A stretch of 64,000 nt of DNA from CF-13 sp036782775 (GTDB taxonomy: Bacteria > Chloroflexota > Dormibacteria > CF-121): contig DAIPYJ010000008.1 of assembly GCA_036782775.1 (NCBI GenBank), positions 1-64,000 on the forward strand, read 5' to 3'. The notes beneath the pieces are model-generated. The model was given only the letters and a program-made list of their open reading frames with translations. It did not search any database and was not told the DNA's origin. Of this stretch, positions 33,123 through 42,378 are shown piece after piece. The translations under genes were made by a program, and so were the position numbers. Numbering within the stretch: position 1 is the stretch's first letter; every line of letters starts with the position of its first letter.

Positions 33123-33851
33123 ATGGGAATCGAACTGAACAGTCTGACCAAGCACTACAAGCAAGGATCGAACACGGTCAAGGCCGTCGACGGCATCGAC
33201 CTCGCGATCGAGTCCGGCGAGTTCGTCTCGATCGTGGGCAGGTCCGGCAGCGGAAAGACCACGACGCTGGATCTGCTGGGTCTATTGCTGCGGCCGACCA
33301 GCGGCAAGATCGTGCTCGACGGCATCGATACTGGAACGTTACGGGACGGCGCGCGGGCCGATGTACGTGGAAACAAGATCGGCTTCATCTTCCAGGAGTT
33401 CAACCTCCTGCCCAGTTTGAACGCGATCCAGAACGTGATGCTGCCGCTGCGATATCACAAGAGCGGCAGCGACGGCAAAGCGCGCGCCGCGGCGCTGCTC
33501 GAGGAAGTCGGGCTCAAGGATCGTATGCACCACCGGCCTCAGCAGATGTCGGGCGGCGAGCAGCAGCGGGTCGCCATTGCCCGCTCGCTAATCAACCGTC
33601 CCTCCATCGTGCTGGGCGACGAGCCCACCGGCGAGGTGGACAGCGAGACGAGCCAGCAGCTGGTGGCGCTGATGCGGCGGATGAACCGGGAGCATGGGAT
33701 CACCTTCGTGATCGTCACCCACGACACGGACGTCGCGGCCCAGACGGACCGGGTGATCCGCTTGAAAGACGGCAAGGTACTCTCTGACGTACGCGCGACG
33801 CCCGACCAGAAGTTTCTCAGCGGCGCCGATCTCCAGGGAGCGATCGCCTAG
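33123..33851 (+). CDS. ABC transporter ATP-binding protein (MacB/LolD type)
   Basis: A 242-residue ATPase. Walker A is GRSGSGKTTTL, Q-loop FIFQEFNLLP, signature MSGGEQQRVAIARSL, Walker B SIVLGDEPTGEVD and the H-loop VTHD. LNAIQNVMLPL is typical of the MacB/LolD group. It is the partner of the upstream permease; AGGA ribosome site at 8 nt. The neighbouring kinase and regulator suggest a Bce/Lia-like antibiotic or envelope-stress response module. Confidence 0.95.
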   Translation: MGIELNSLTKHYKQGSNTVKAVDGIDLAIESGEFVSIVGRSGSGKTTTLDLLGLLLRPTSGKIVLDGIDTGTLRDGARADVRGNKIGFIFQEFNLLPSLNAIQNVMLPLRYHKSGSDGKARAAALLEEVGLKDRMHHRPQQMSGGEQQRVAIARSLINRPSIVLGDEPTGEVDSETSQQLVALMRRMNREHGITFVIVTHDTDVAAQTDRVIRLKDGKVLSDVRATPDQKFLSGADLQGAIA

Positions 33852-33906
33852 GAGGCGAGGACCAATCAATTTCAACGCTCGGACGATCGAGAGAGGCCGC
33901 CTGTTC

Positions 33907-34983
33907 ATGGTGGCCTTTCTTGCCTTTTACATCCTGCCGATCTGGGTGATCCTCGCTCAACCGTCGATCATCCGAGACCGGGGACCAGCGTTGGGCCTGC
34001 TGCTCGGCAGCGCCGCGGTGTGGATTTGGTTCTGGCTGCGGGTTTGTGGCGGGCCCGACGAAGGCTGGCGCGAAGTCGCGGTCGCCCTCGGCGCCTTCCT
34101 GGTCGGCGTCTTCACGCTGATGACGCCGCCAGCTTACGGCACCCTCTGGATTTACGTCGTGATTATGGTCGGCGCTGCATATCCCTGGCGGGTAGCAGCT
34201 CTCTTAGTGGCCGCGGCCTCATTGACCGGTGGTGCGCTGGACGTGGTTCGGGGATCGGGAGGATTGATCGCATCCAGCGAAGTGATCAACGCCGCGATCG
34301 TCGGCGCGGTCGCGATCGCCGGCCGGCTGCTCCTGGAAACCAACCGGGAGCTCTCACAGGCGCGCGAACAGATTGCACGGCTCGCCGTCGGCGAAGAGCG
34401 GCTGCGCTTTGCCCGCGACCTGCACGACCTGCTCGGCCACAGCCTATCTGTCATCGCGCTGAAGAGCGAGCTGGCAGGGCGCTTGCTGACGCGCTCGCCA
34501 GAACTTGCCGAGCGCGAGGTCGGCGATATCGAAAAGGTGGCCCGCGACGCGCTGCGCGAAGTCCGGGACGCGGTCGCCGGCTACCGGCAGCCGACGCTGG
34601 CGGCCGAGCTCGCTGGCGCGCGCGAGGCGTTGACGGCAGCCGGCATCGACTGCCGCATCGAGGGGGAAGCTGATGGACTGCCGCCCGCCATCGAGGCGGT
34701 GCTCGCCTGGGCGGTTCGCGAGGGCGCGACGAATGTGGCGCGGCATAGCCAGGCGAAACGTTGCTCCATCCGGATGAGCCAGAAGGCCGGTCAGGCGAGC
34801 GTGGAAGTAACGGACGACGGACGGGGCGGAACGCCGCAGCCAGGAAGCGGCCTGCATGGACTCGATGAGCGGGTTCGCGAACGCGGCGGCACGCTCCAGG
34901 CAGAACCACTACCGCACGAGGGATTCAGATTGCGGGTCAGTGTGCCGCTGTTGGGTCCTCTCTCGGAAGCGGACTCCGCATGA
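33907..34983 (+). CDS. DesK-type sensor histidine kinase
   Basis: A 358-residue membrane kinase: about four to five hydrophobic helices in residues 1-140, a short coiled linker, HisKA_3 with EERLRFARDLHDLLGHSLSV (phospho-site H173) and a C-terminal HATPase_c domain (EGATNVARHSQAKRC, DDGRGGTPQPGSGLHGLDER). It lacks a large external sensor, like DesK or LiaS, and could sense membrane state or the neighbouring transporter. The stop overlaps the response regulator start as ATGA. Confidence 0.92.
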   Translation: MVAFLAFYILPIWVILAQPSIIRDRGPALGLLLGSAAVWIWFWLRVCGGPDEGWREVAVALGAFLVGVFTLMTPPAYGTLWIYVVIMVGAAYPWRVAALLVAAASLTGGALDVVRGSGGLIASSEVINAAIVGAVAIAGRLLLETNRELSQAREQIARLAVGEERLRFARDLHDLLGHSLSVIALKSELAGRLLTRSPELAEREVGDIEKVARDALREVRDAVAGYRQPTLAAELAGAREALTAAGIDCRIEGEADGLPPAIEAVLAWAVREGATNVARHSQAKRCSIRMSQKAGQASVEVTDDGRGGTPQPGSGLHGLDERVRERGGTLQAEPLPHEGFRLRVSVPLLGPLSEADSA

Positions 34984-35585
34984 TCCGCGTCCTGATTGCC
35001 GAGGACCAGGCGATGGTACGCGGCGCGATGAAGGCGCTGCTGGCAATGGAGGACGATCTCGAGATCGTCGCTGAAGTCGACCGCGCGGACCGGGTCGTCC
35101 CGGTCGCCAAGCAGACTCATCCGGAGGTCGCCCTGCTCGATATCGAGATGCCGGGCGGCGACGGGATCACCGCAGCAGGGGAGCTGCGGAAGGTGATGCC
35201 AACTTGCAAGGTGCTGATCGTGACCACCTTCGGCCGGCCTGGTTTCTTGCGGCGCGCGATGGAGAGCGGCGCATCGGGCTTCATGCTCAAGGATGCGCCG
35301 GCGCACGAGCTCGCCCTGGCGATCCGCCGAACGGTGCGTGGTGAGCGGGTCGTTGATCCGGGGCTGGCCGCCGCCGCGTTGTCCGCCGGCGTCAGCCCGC
35401 TCTCCGATCGCGAGCGCGATGTGCTGAACGCCGGCCGGCAAGGTGCCAGCATTGCGGAAATCGCCAAATCCCTCTTCCTGTCCGAGGGCACCGTGCGCAA
35501 CTATCTGTCAGCAGCCATCCAGAAACTGAACGTCAGCAATCGAACCGAAGCGGCTCGCGTCGCCGAAGAACAGGGCTGGTTGTAA
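34980..35585 (+). CDS. NarL/LuxR-family response regulator (DesR-like)
   Basis: A 201-residue response regulator with receiver domain (acidic ED at 8-9, D54 in LLDIEMPGGDG, T in IVTTFG, K in FMLKDAPA) and a LuxR HTH (LSDRERDVLNAGRQGASIAE; SEGTVRNYLSAAIQKL). It is translationally coupled to the kinase before it. Its targets are likely the ABC transporter genes of the same cluster, inferred from analogy with DesKR/LiaRS. Confidence 0.93.
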   Translation: MIRVLIAEDQAMVRGAMKALLAMEDDLEIVAEVDRADRVVPVAKQTHPEVALLDIEMPGGDGITAAGELRKVMPTCKVLIVTTFGRPGFLRRAMESGASGFMLKDAPAHELALAIRRTVRGERVVDPGLAAAALSAGVSPLSDRERDVLNAGRQGASIAEIAKSLFLSEGTVRNYLSAAIQKLNVSNRTEAARVAEEQGWL

Positions 35586-35601
35586 GAAGAGGAGGAATCA
35601 C

Positions 35602-35925
35602 ATGATCGTGGTCACGACCGAAGAAGTCACCGGGCATCGCGTGGTAGAGATGAAGGGGCAGGTCTTTGGGCTGGTGGTGCGCAGCCGTGGGCTGGGCGGC
35701 AACATCATGGCGGGCCTGCGCTCGCTGGGTGGAGGCGAGATCACCGAGTACACCGAATTGCTCGAGGACGCGCGCCGCCATGCGGTCGATCGCATGATCC
35801 AGAACGCCACCGCGATGGGCGCCAACGCGGTGCTGCGCATGCAGTTCGACTCCTCGGAGATCGGCCAGACGATGTCGGAGATCGTCGCCTACGGGACGGC
35901 GGCCGTCGTGCAACCGACCAGCTGA
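35602..35925 (+). CDS. YbjQ/DUF74 family protein
   Basis: A 107-residue YbjQ-family protein (MIVVTTEEVTGHRVVEMKGQ, LGGNIMAGLRSLGGGEI, EYTELLEDARRHAVDRM, GANAVLRMQFDSSEI). Members form pentameric assemblies and are annotated as putative heavy-metal binding proteins without a proven role. AAGAGGAGG precedes the ATG at 35602, 16 bp after the regulator gene, so it probably belongs to the same operon. Confidence 0.9.
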   Translation: MIVVTTEEVTGHRVVEMKGQVFGLVVRSRGLGGNIMAGLRSLGGGEITEYTELLEDARRHAVDRMIQNATAMGANAVLRMQFDSSEIGQTMSEIVAYGTAAVVQPTS

Positions 35926-35926
35926 G

Positions 35927-36250
35927 ATGCTGCGCAAGGCGATCCTGGCTTACGGCGTGCTGGCGATCGTCTGCGGCATCCTGCTGCTCGCCGCCGGGAT
36001 CGGCGTTGGGATCGTCATTTATCTGCTGATCCAGGGCATCGTCGTGCTGGCCGCGCTCCTCTTCGAACGCGGGCGTTACCGACCGACGGTCACGCAGAGT
36101 GGCGACTGGCAGGAGACGGAGGAGCGCTTCGTCGATCCGAGTACAGGGCAACTCATGAAAGTCCGCTACAATCCGCGAACTGGAGTACGGGACTATGTGC
36201 CCGCGGACTCTCTCCCTCCCTCCGGCTCGGGAGGACCACTGAAGCCATGA
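35927..36250 (+). CDS. Membrane protein with C-terminal cytoplasmic tail (107 aa)
   Basis: Two hydrophobic helices (residues ~6-30 and ~32-46) are followed by a soluble tail containing SGDWQETEERFVDPSTGQLM and KVRYNPRTGVRDYVPA. The stop overlaps the next gene as ATGA and the start is 1 bp after the YbjQ stop, so it is part of the same unit. Family not recognised. Confidence 0.75.
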   Translation: MLRKAILAYGVLAIVCGILLLAAGIGVGIVIYLLIQGIVVLAALLFERGRYRPTVTQSGDWQETEERFVDPSTGQLMKVRYNPRTGVRDYVPADSLPPSGSGGPLKP

Positions 36251-36930
36251 AGAGGACGACGATTCTGCTGCTCATCACGGTGGTGGCGGTCGTGGCCGGC
36301 ACGATCACCGTCCTGGCGACGCCCAAGTATCAGGAACTTGCGGCGCGGCCCACGCCCGGCCCCCTGTTTGTCGTCGAGACCACGCCCACTCCCTCGCCGA
36401 CGCCGAGCCCAACCCCGACCGCCACGCCGGCGCCAACGATCGCCGCCACGCCGAACGGCACCGTGACGATCGCGATGCCGGTCTTTAAGCAATCGCTGGG
36501 CCTTGACTGTGAAACGGCGGCCCTGCAGATGGCGCTCGCCGGCACGGGTCGCAATTACACCCAGGACCAGCTGATCGCGATGCAACCGGCCGCCGACACC
36601 CATGCGCCGGTGATGGGACCGATCGTCAACGGGCACAAGACGGTCAAGCAGTGGGGCAATCCCTATAAGCAGTTCGTCGGCAACATCAACGGCGCGGACT
36701 GGATCCCGACCGGCTATGGCATCTACTACCCGCCACTGCTGAGCCTGGTGCAGTCCCACGGCCTGCCCAACTCCGTCGGCGGGGAAGGCGCGGGCAACGG
36801 CTGGACGGCCTCGCGGATTTACGCCGCCGTCGCTGCCGGTCACCCGGTGGTCGCCTGGGTTGAAACCGGATGGATGAGCGCCTACGTGGGCACCTGGACG
36901 GCGTGGGACGGGTCGCCGATCCGCTATTCG

Positions 36931-38291
<1,361 letters not shown>

Positions 38292-38292
<1 letters not shown>

Positions 38293-38774
38293 CAATCCTC
38301 CGGCTGGACATAGGCGCCGAGGCGCGCCAGTCGCTGGGCAAAACTGCTATAAGCGCGCGGTTGCAGGGTGAGCGCGACGAAGATGGTGTCGTCGCCGGCC
38401 ACCGTGCCGAGGACCTCGGGCCATCCGGCCCCATCAACCGCGGAGGCCAGCGGGTGCGCCGAACCAGGCGTGGTGGTGAGCACCGCGATCCCCTGACCGC
38501 GGCGGACCGTCATCGGCAGGTCGCGGAGTAACCGGCGCAGGCGATCTTCGCGGCCGGACGGCGACGCCGCTCCGAGCCCCTCATCCGGTTTGACGTAATG
38601 GCTGTCCGGGCCTGCGACCCGCACCAAACCGAGCTCAGCAATATCGCGGGAGACCGTCGCCTGGGTGGTGGCAATTCCCGCCCTTTGCAGCCGGTCGACC
38701 AGCTCCTCCTGCGTCGAGATGGGATGCTTGCCAATGATCGACAGGATCGCTTCCTGCCGCTTACGCTTCGACAT
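38292..38774 (-). CDS. argR: Arginine repressor
   Basis: A 160-residue ArgR/AhrC protein. The N-terminal winged helix has KRKRQEAILSIIGKHPISTQ, EELVDRLQRAGIATTQATVS and RDIAELGLVRV; the C-terminal hexamerisation/arginine domain has TVAGDDTIFVALTLQP (the GDDT motif contacts arginine). ATG 38774 is chosen; it overlaps the argH 3' end by 14 bp. The repressor is encoded in the operon it most likely controls, with ARG-box-like sites upstream of argG1. Confidence 0.95.
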
Positions 38775-40164
38775 GCGCGAGCGCCTCCTTGACACGCTGT
38801 GGAGCCGTGCCACCGAGTACGTCACGCGACGCGAGCGCGCCCTCCAGCGTGAGGTGGCCCAGCACGTCCGCGCCGAAGAGCGGCGAGAACTGCTTCAGTT
38901 CCTCGAGCGAATAGGACTCGAGGCCCCGGCCGGACGCGACCGCGGACGCCACGATCCTTCCCACCAGGCGATGCGCGTCCCGGAAGGGCAGGCCCTTACG
39001 GGAGAGGTAGTCGGCGAGCTCGGTGGCGAGGGTGTAGCCGCTGATGGCGGCGCTTCGCATCACCTCGACATTGAACGCCAGCCCCTCAACCAACCGCGCG
39101 GTGACCGCGAGGCAATCGATCGTCGTATCGACGGCGTCGAAGAGCGCCTCTTTGTCTTCCTGAAGGTCGCGGTTGTAGGCAAGCGGCAAACCCTTGAGCA
39201 CCATCAACAGGTTGACCAGGTCGCCGGTTACGCGTCCGGTCTTCGCCCGCACCAGCTCGGCGGCGCAGGGGTTCTTCTTGTTCGGCATCATCGAGCTACC
39301 GCTCGCCAGGGAGTCCGGCAGCTGGGCAAAGGAGAACTCGGTGCTGGTCCAGAGCACGACCTCGCCGCAAAGCCGCGACAGGTGGCCCATCACGATCGCG
39401 CAAGCCGAGATGAGCTCGATGACGAAGTCGCGGTCGGCGACGGCGTCGAGAGAATTGCGCGCCGCCGCCGCAAACCCAAGGTCGGCGGCCAACGCCGTGC
39501 GGTCGATTGGGAAGCCGCTGCCGGCAAGCGCACCCGCGCCCAGCGGCGAGACGTCAGCACGTTCGAGTGCGTCGCCCAGGCGTCCGCGATCGCGTTGCAG
39601 CATTTCGACGTAGGCGAGCAGGTGATGCGCGAGGAGCACCGGTTGAGCCCGCTGGGTATGGGTGTAGCCGGGCATAACGCTCGCGGCATGCTCCTGTGCT
39701 CGAGTGACCAGCGCCGCCTGAAGCTGATGCACGCCCTCGAGCAACGTCGTCCCGGCCTGCTTGACGTAGAGGCGCAGGTCGAGCGCCACCTGGTCGTTCC
39801 GGCTGCGGCCGGTGTGCAGCTTGCCCCCGAGTGGGCCTAGCTTGTCGCGCAGCTTTTGCTCGACGAGCATGTGGATGTCTTCAGATTCATCAACCTCAGC
39901 CTCTCCGTTCTCCCTCCCCCTGGCGGGAAGGGTCGGGGAGGGGGTATTCGAGAGGTCGCTTTCTATCTCAGTCAGCGCCCTGTCGATTTCGGTTTGTTCG
40001 TCAGCCGTAAGGACGCCGGCACCGACCAGCGCCCTCGCGTAGGCGCGGCTACCCGCGATGTCCTCGTGGAAGAGCCGGTGATCGACCGCGAGCGAGCGCG
40101 TGAAACGATCGATCAGCGGATCCGGCTCTTCCGAGAAACGGCCGCCCCAGGGCTGCTGGCTCAG
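38761..40164 (-). CDS. argH: Argininosuccinate lyase, CTG start, with an in-frame palindromic insert
   Basis: The complete 467-residue protein starts at CTG 40164 in a CTGA overlap with the argG1 stop. In this frame a TAA precedes and no ATG, GTG or TTG lies before the conserved N-terminus QPWGGRFSEEPDPLIDRFT. AAGGTGG lies 4-5 nt before the CTG. Catalytic blocks are GKLHTGRSRNDQVALD, MPGYTHTQRAQPVLLAHHL and the signature GSSMMPNKKNP. It splits argininosuccinate into arginine and fumarate. About 90-100 residues in, SNTPSPTLPARGREN is encoded by a palindromic repeat placed just before the conserved EDIHM motif. Conventional gene calling from ATG 39870 would lose the first 98 residues. Confidence 0.92.
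   Translation of the reverse strand: MSQQPWGGRFSEEPDPLIDRFTRSLAVDHRLFHEDIAGSRAYARALVGAGVLTADEQTEIDRALTEIESDLSNTPSPTLPARGRENGEAEVDESEDIHMLVEQKLRDKLGPLGGKLHTGRSRNDQVALDLRLYVKQAGTTLLEGVHQLQAALVTRAQEHAASVMPGYTHTQRAQPVLLAHHLLAYVEMLQRDRGRLGDALERADVSPLGAGALAGSGFPIDRTALAADLGFAAAARNSLDAVADRDFVIELISACAIVMGHLSRLCGEVVLWTSTEFSFAQLPDSLASGSSMMPNKKNPCAAELVRAKTGRVTGDLVNLLMVLKGLPLAYNRDLQEDKEALFDAVDTTIDCLAVTARLVEGLAFNVEVMRSAAISGYTLATELADYLSRKGLPFRDAHRLVGRIVASAVASGRGLESYSLEELKQFSPLFGADVLGHLTLEGALASRDVLGGTAPQRVKEALAHVEA
39912..39942. repeat. GC-rich palindromic element inside argH
   Basis: CCCTCCCC (39912-39919) and GGGGAGGG (39935-39942) are perfect arms around a 15-nt centre. The sequence type (CTCCC-CTGGCGGG-GGGGAGGG) resembles the short dispersed palindromes found intergenically in many high-GC bacteria, which in translation give PSPTLPARGRE-like peptides. 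Here it lies in frame within argH. No second full copy was seen in the window. Confidence 0.7.
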
Positions 40165-41405
40165 TGCACCACCTTAGCCATCCGCTTGGCCAGCACTTCC
40201 CAGGGCAGACCCGCGATCTGCGCGGCGGGACCGCAGAGTTGCTGGTTGAAGCTCCGGCTTTGCAAGCTGCGGATCTCCGGGAAGAAGAGCGACTGGTTGC
40301 TCTGCCGGCTGTCGATGTTGATCGCCCCATGGAAGAGCGTCGCCGTTTCGGTCCCACTGACGTGCGCCTGCGTCGTTGCGACGAAGGAATCCAGCGCGTC
40401 CTTCAGCGGGCTGAACCAGGATCCGTGATAGACGAGGGAGCCCCATTTCTGGTCGACGATCGACTTGAACTCGAGCTCTTCCTTTGTCAGGCAGAACTGC
40501 TCGAGGTCGTGATGGAGCTTGAGCAGCACGGTCGCGGCCGGTGCCTCGTAGAGCTCGCGCGACTTGAGCCCCATGATGCCGTCTTCGAAGATGTCGATCT
40601 TGCCGATGCCGTGGCTGCCCGCGATCACGTTCAGCTTGGCCACGATCTCCGGCAGCGGCAACTCCTTGCCGTCCAGCGCGACCGGGATGCCGTGCTCGAA
40701 GGTGACCGCGACTTTGGTCGGCGTGGGATTGGTCTTCCCCGCCGGCTTCCACCAGAGCCAGGCGTTCTCCGGAATCGGCTGATTGAGGCCGATCGCGCCC
40801 GAGGCGAGGCTGCGGCACCACATCGTCTTGTCGTCGCCGCCCTGCATCACCTCGGTGATCGGGATGCCGAGCTCTTTGGAGATTTCCTCCTCGTCGCCGC
40901 GGGTCAGATCGAAGTCCCGCACCGGGACGAGCACGTCGAGCTGCGGCGCGACGAGCTTGAAGACGTTGTGCATGCGGTACTGGTCGTTGCCCTTGCCGCT
41001 GCTGCCTTCCATGATCGCGTCACAGCCGAGCTTGAGTGCCAGCGCGGCGATCTTGGAGGCGATCAGCTGGCGGGTCATCGACGTCGACACCGGGTAGCCC
41101 TCGTAGTTGGAGTTGGCCTGGATCGCCTTGGTCAGCCAGAGATTGGCGAACTCCTCCTTGGCGTCGATCACGATCGGCGTGATGCCGAGCACCTTCGCCT
41201 TCTGGATGGCGGCCTCCATCTCGTCCTTCCCCTGCCCGACGTCGACCGTGATCGGGAACAGCTCCTCGACCTGGTATTTCTCCTTGGCGAGCACGGCGCA
41301 GAGCGACGAATCGAGGCCGCCCGAGTAGGCGAGGGCCACCTTCTTGGCTTGCTTGATCGGCGTCGCGTCGATCTTCTCCAGTAATTTGCTCTTGACTGCC
41401 AGCAT
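40161..41405 (-). CDS. argG: Argininosuccinate synthase, first copy (divergent subgroup)
   Basis: A 414-residue argininosuccinate synthase with PP-loop KVALAYSGGLDSSL, EGSSGKGNDQYRMH, GKIDIFEDGIMGLKSRELYE and TATLFHGAINID. Its N-terminus and C-terminus differ clearly from argG2, so the two are not a recent duplication. ATG 41405 follows GAGGAGGTC; the longer frame to 41666 runs antisense through the ArgX-like gene and is rejected. It is the first gene of the minus-strand arginine operon, with promoter TTGCGT-17-TATACT and ARG-box-like sites. Confidence 0.93.
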   Translation of the reverse strand: MLAVKSKLLEKIDATPIKQAKKVALAYSGGLDSSLCAVLAKEKYQVEELFPITVDVGQGKDEMEAAIQKAKVLGITPIVIDAKEEFANLWLTKAIQANSNYEGYPVSTSMTRQLIASKIAALALKLGCDAIMEGSSGKGNDQYRMHNVFKLVAPQLDVLVPVRDFDLTRGDEEEISKELGIPITEVMQGGDDKTMWCRSLASGAIGLNQPIPENAWLWWKPAGKTNPTPTKVAVTFEHGIPVALDGKELPLPEIVAKLNVIAGSHGIGKIDIFEDGIMGLKSRELYEAPAATVLLKLHHDLEQFCLTKEELEFKSIVDQKWGSLVYHGSWFSPLKDALDSFVATTQAHVSGTETATLFHGAINIDSRQSNQSLFFPEIRSLQSRSFNQQLCGPAAQIAGLPWEVLAKRMAKVVH

Positions 41406-41456
41406 GAATCGGGACCTCCTCAGTGGTTTGGTAACGCTGTCTTCTGTTGTTGGGTT

Positions 41457-41492
41457 GCGCATAAGTATACGGGAGGCTGTATAATTACGCAA
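41457..41492. promoter_or_regulatory. Face-to-face arg promoters with two ARG-box-like palindromes
   Basis: Minus strand: TTGCGT (41492-41487), 17 bp, TATACT (41469-41464) for argG1. Plus strand: TATAAT (41480-41485) for the ArgX-like gene. Two 14-bp imperfect palindromes, CGCAT-AAGT-ATACG (41458-41471) and TGTAT-AATT-ACGCA (41478-41491), have centres 20 bp apart, close to the spacing of paired ArgR boxes (TGAATnnnnATTCA type). Both overlap -10/-35 elements, as expected for repression. ArgR is encoded in the left operon. Confidence 0.6.
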
Positions 41493-41498
41493 GACACC

Positions 41499-42347
41499 GT
41501 GATCGGCATCCTCTGCAGTCGCGTCCGGATCGAAGAGAAGTCGCTGTTCGAGGCACTTCGGCGACGTGGCATGCGCTTCGAGCGGCTCGACGAGGACCAG
41601 ATCCAGTTTCCGATCGGCGGCGACGTCCCGGGCGTGGACGTGGTACTGGATCGGTCGATCCACCACGGGCGCTCGCTCTACAGCCTGATGCTGCTGAACG
41701 CCGCCGGCGTGCCGACCGTCAACCGCGGCGAGGTGGCCCAGATTTGTGGCGACAAGATCCTGACCTCATCGACGCTGGCCGCGGCGGGCGTCCCGATCCC
41801 CAAGACGGTGGTCGCCTTCACTCGCGAGGCGGCATTGGACGCGATCGAGAAGATGGGGTATCCCGTCGTCATCAAGCCGATGGTCGGCTCCTGGGGACGG
41901 CTGCTGGCGAAGATCAACGACCGCGACGCCGCCGAGGCAGTGCTGGAGCACAAGGAAACGCTCGGCTCGTACCAGCATGGGATCTTCTACATCCAGGAGT
42001 ACGTCAAGAAGCCGGAACGCGACATCCGTGTCATCGTGATGGGCGACCAGACGGTCGGAGCGATCTATCGATCGTCCGAGCACTGGATCACGAACACGGC
42101 GCGCTCGGGACAGGCGTCGCCTTGTCCCGTGACGCCCGAGATCCATGAGCTCTGCCAGGAAGCGGCTTCGGCGGTGGGTGGCGGGTTCCTCGCGATCGAC
42201 CTGCTGGAGCATGACGATGGTCTGCTGGTCAACGAGCTCAACTACACGCCGGAATGGCATGGCTTCATGGACGCGACCGGCATTCCGGTGCCCGATTTGC
42301 TGATCGATTACCTGCTGCAGGTGCATCAAGCCGAAGCCGTCGCTTGA
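41499..42347 (+). CDS. argX: LysX paralogue, probable ArgX (LysW:glutamate ligase)
   Basis: A 282-residue RimK-like ATP-grasp ligase. It shares with lysX the framework CSRVRIEEKSLFEALRRRG, AQICGDKILTSSTLAAAGVP, SWGRLLAKINDRDAAEAVLE, YIQEYVKKPERDIRV and WITNTARSGQ. Near the substrate end it reads ELNYTPEWHGFMDATG where lysX reads EVNYTMEFRNSIETTG; the TMEF(K/R)NS form is that of aminoadipate-specific LysX, so this copy probably uses another acid, glutamate. Divergence from argGHR and shared ArgR-like sites support ArgX, the first step of LysW-linked arginine synthesis. GTG start is ~13 nt after TATAAT, so the leader is only a few nt. Assignment to glutamate is inference. Confidence 0.75.
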   Translation: MIGILCSRVRIEEKSLFEALRRRGMRFERLDEDQIQFPIGGDVPGVDVVLDRSIHHGRSLYSLMLLNAAGVPTVNRGEVAQICGDKILTSSTLAAAGVPIPKTVVAFTREAALDAIEKMGYPVVIKPMVGSWGRLLAKINDRDAAEAVLEHKETLGSYQHGIFYIQEYVKKPERDIRVIVMGDQTVGAIYRSSEHWITNTARSGQASPCPVTPEIHELCQEAASAVGGGFLAIDLLEHDDGLLVNELNYTPEWHGFMDATGIPVPDLLIDYLLQVHQAEAVA

Positions 42348-42372
42348 CAGCGGCTGCGCCTGACGCTATCCT
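42344..42372 (+). promoter_or_regulatory. Promoter of the lysine operon
   Basis: TTGACA (42344-42349), exactly 17 bp, TATCCT (42367-42372). The -35 overlaps the argX stop codon, so the lysine operon has its own promoter and a transcript start near 42379. Confidence 0.85.
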
Positions 42373-42378
42373 CACCGC

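Noticed and set aside
36355..36440. Short tandem repeats as a possible CRISPR or minisatellite
   Set aside because: They encode the Thr-Pro-rich linker of the C39 protein; no regular repeat/spacer pattern.
40164..41384. Open plus-strand frame of 406 codons opposite argG1
   Set aside because: Composition shadow of argG1 (mirror codon bias, Arg/Leu/Asp-rich, no domain).
41405..41666. N-terminal extension of argG1 to 41666
   Set aside because: Runs antisense through promoters and the argX coding region; ATG 41405 has GAGGAGG and fits ArgG.
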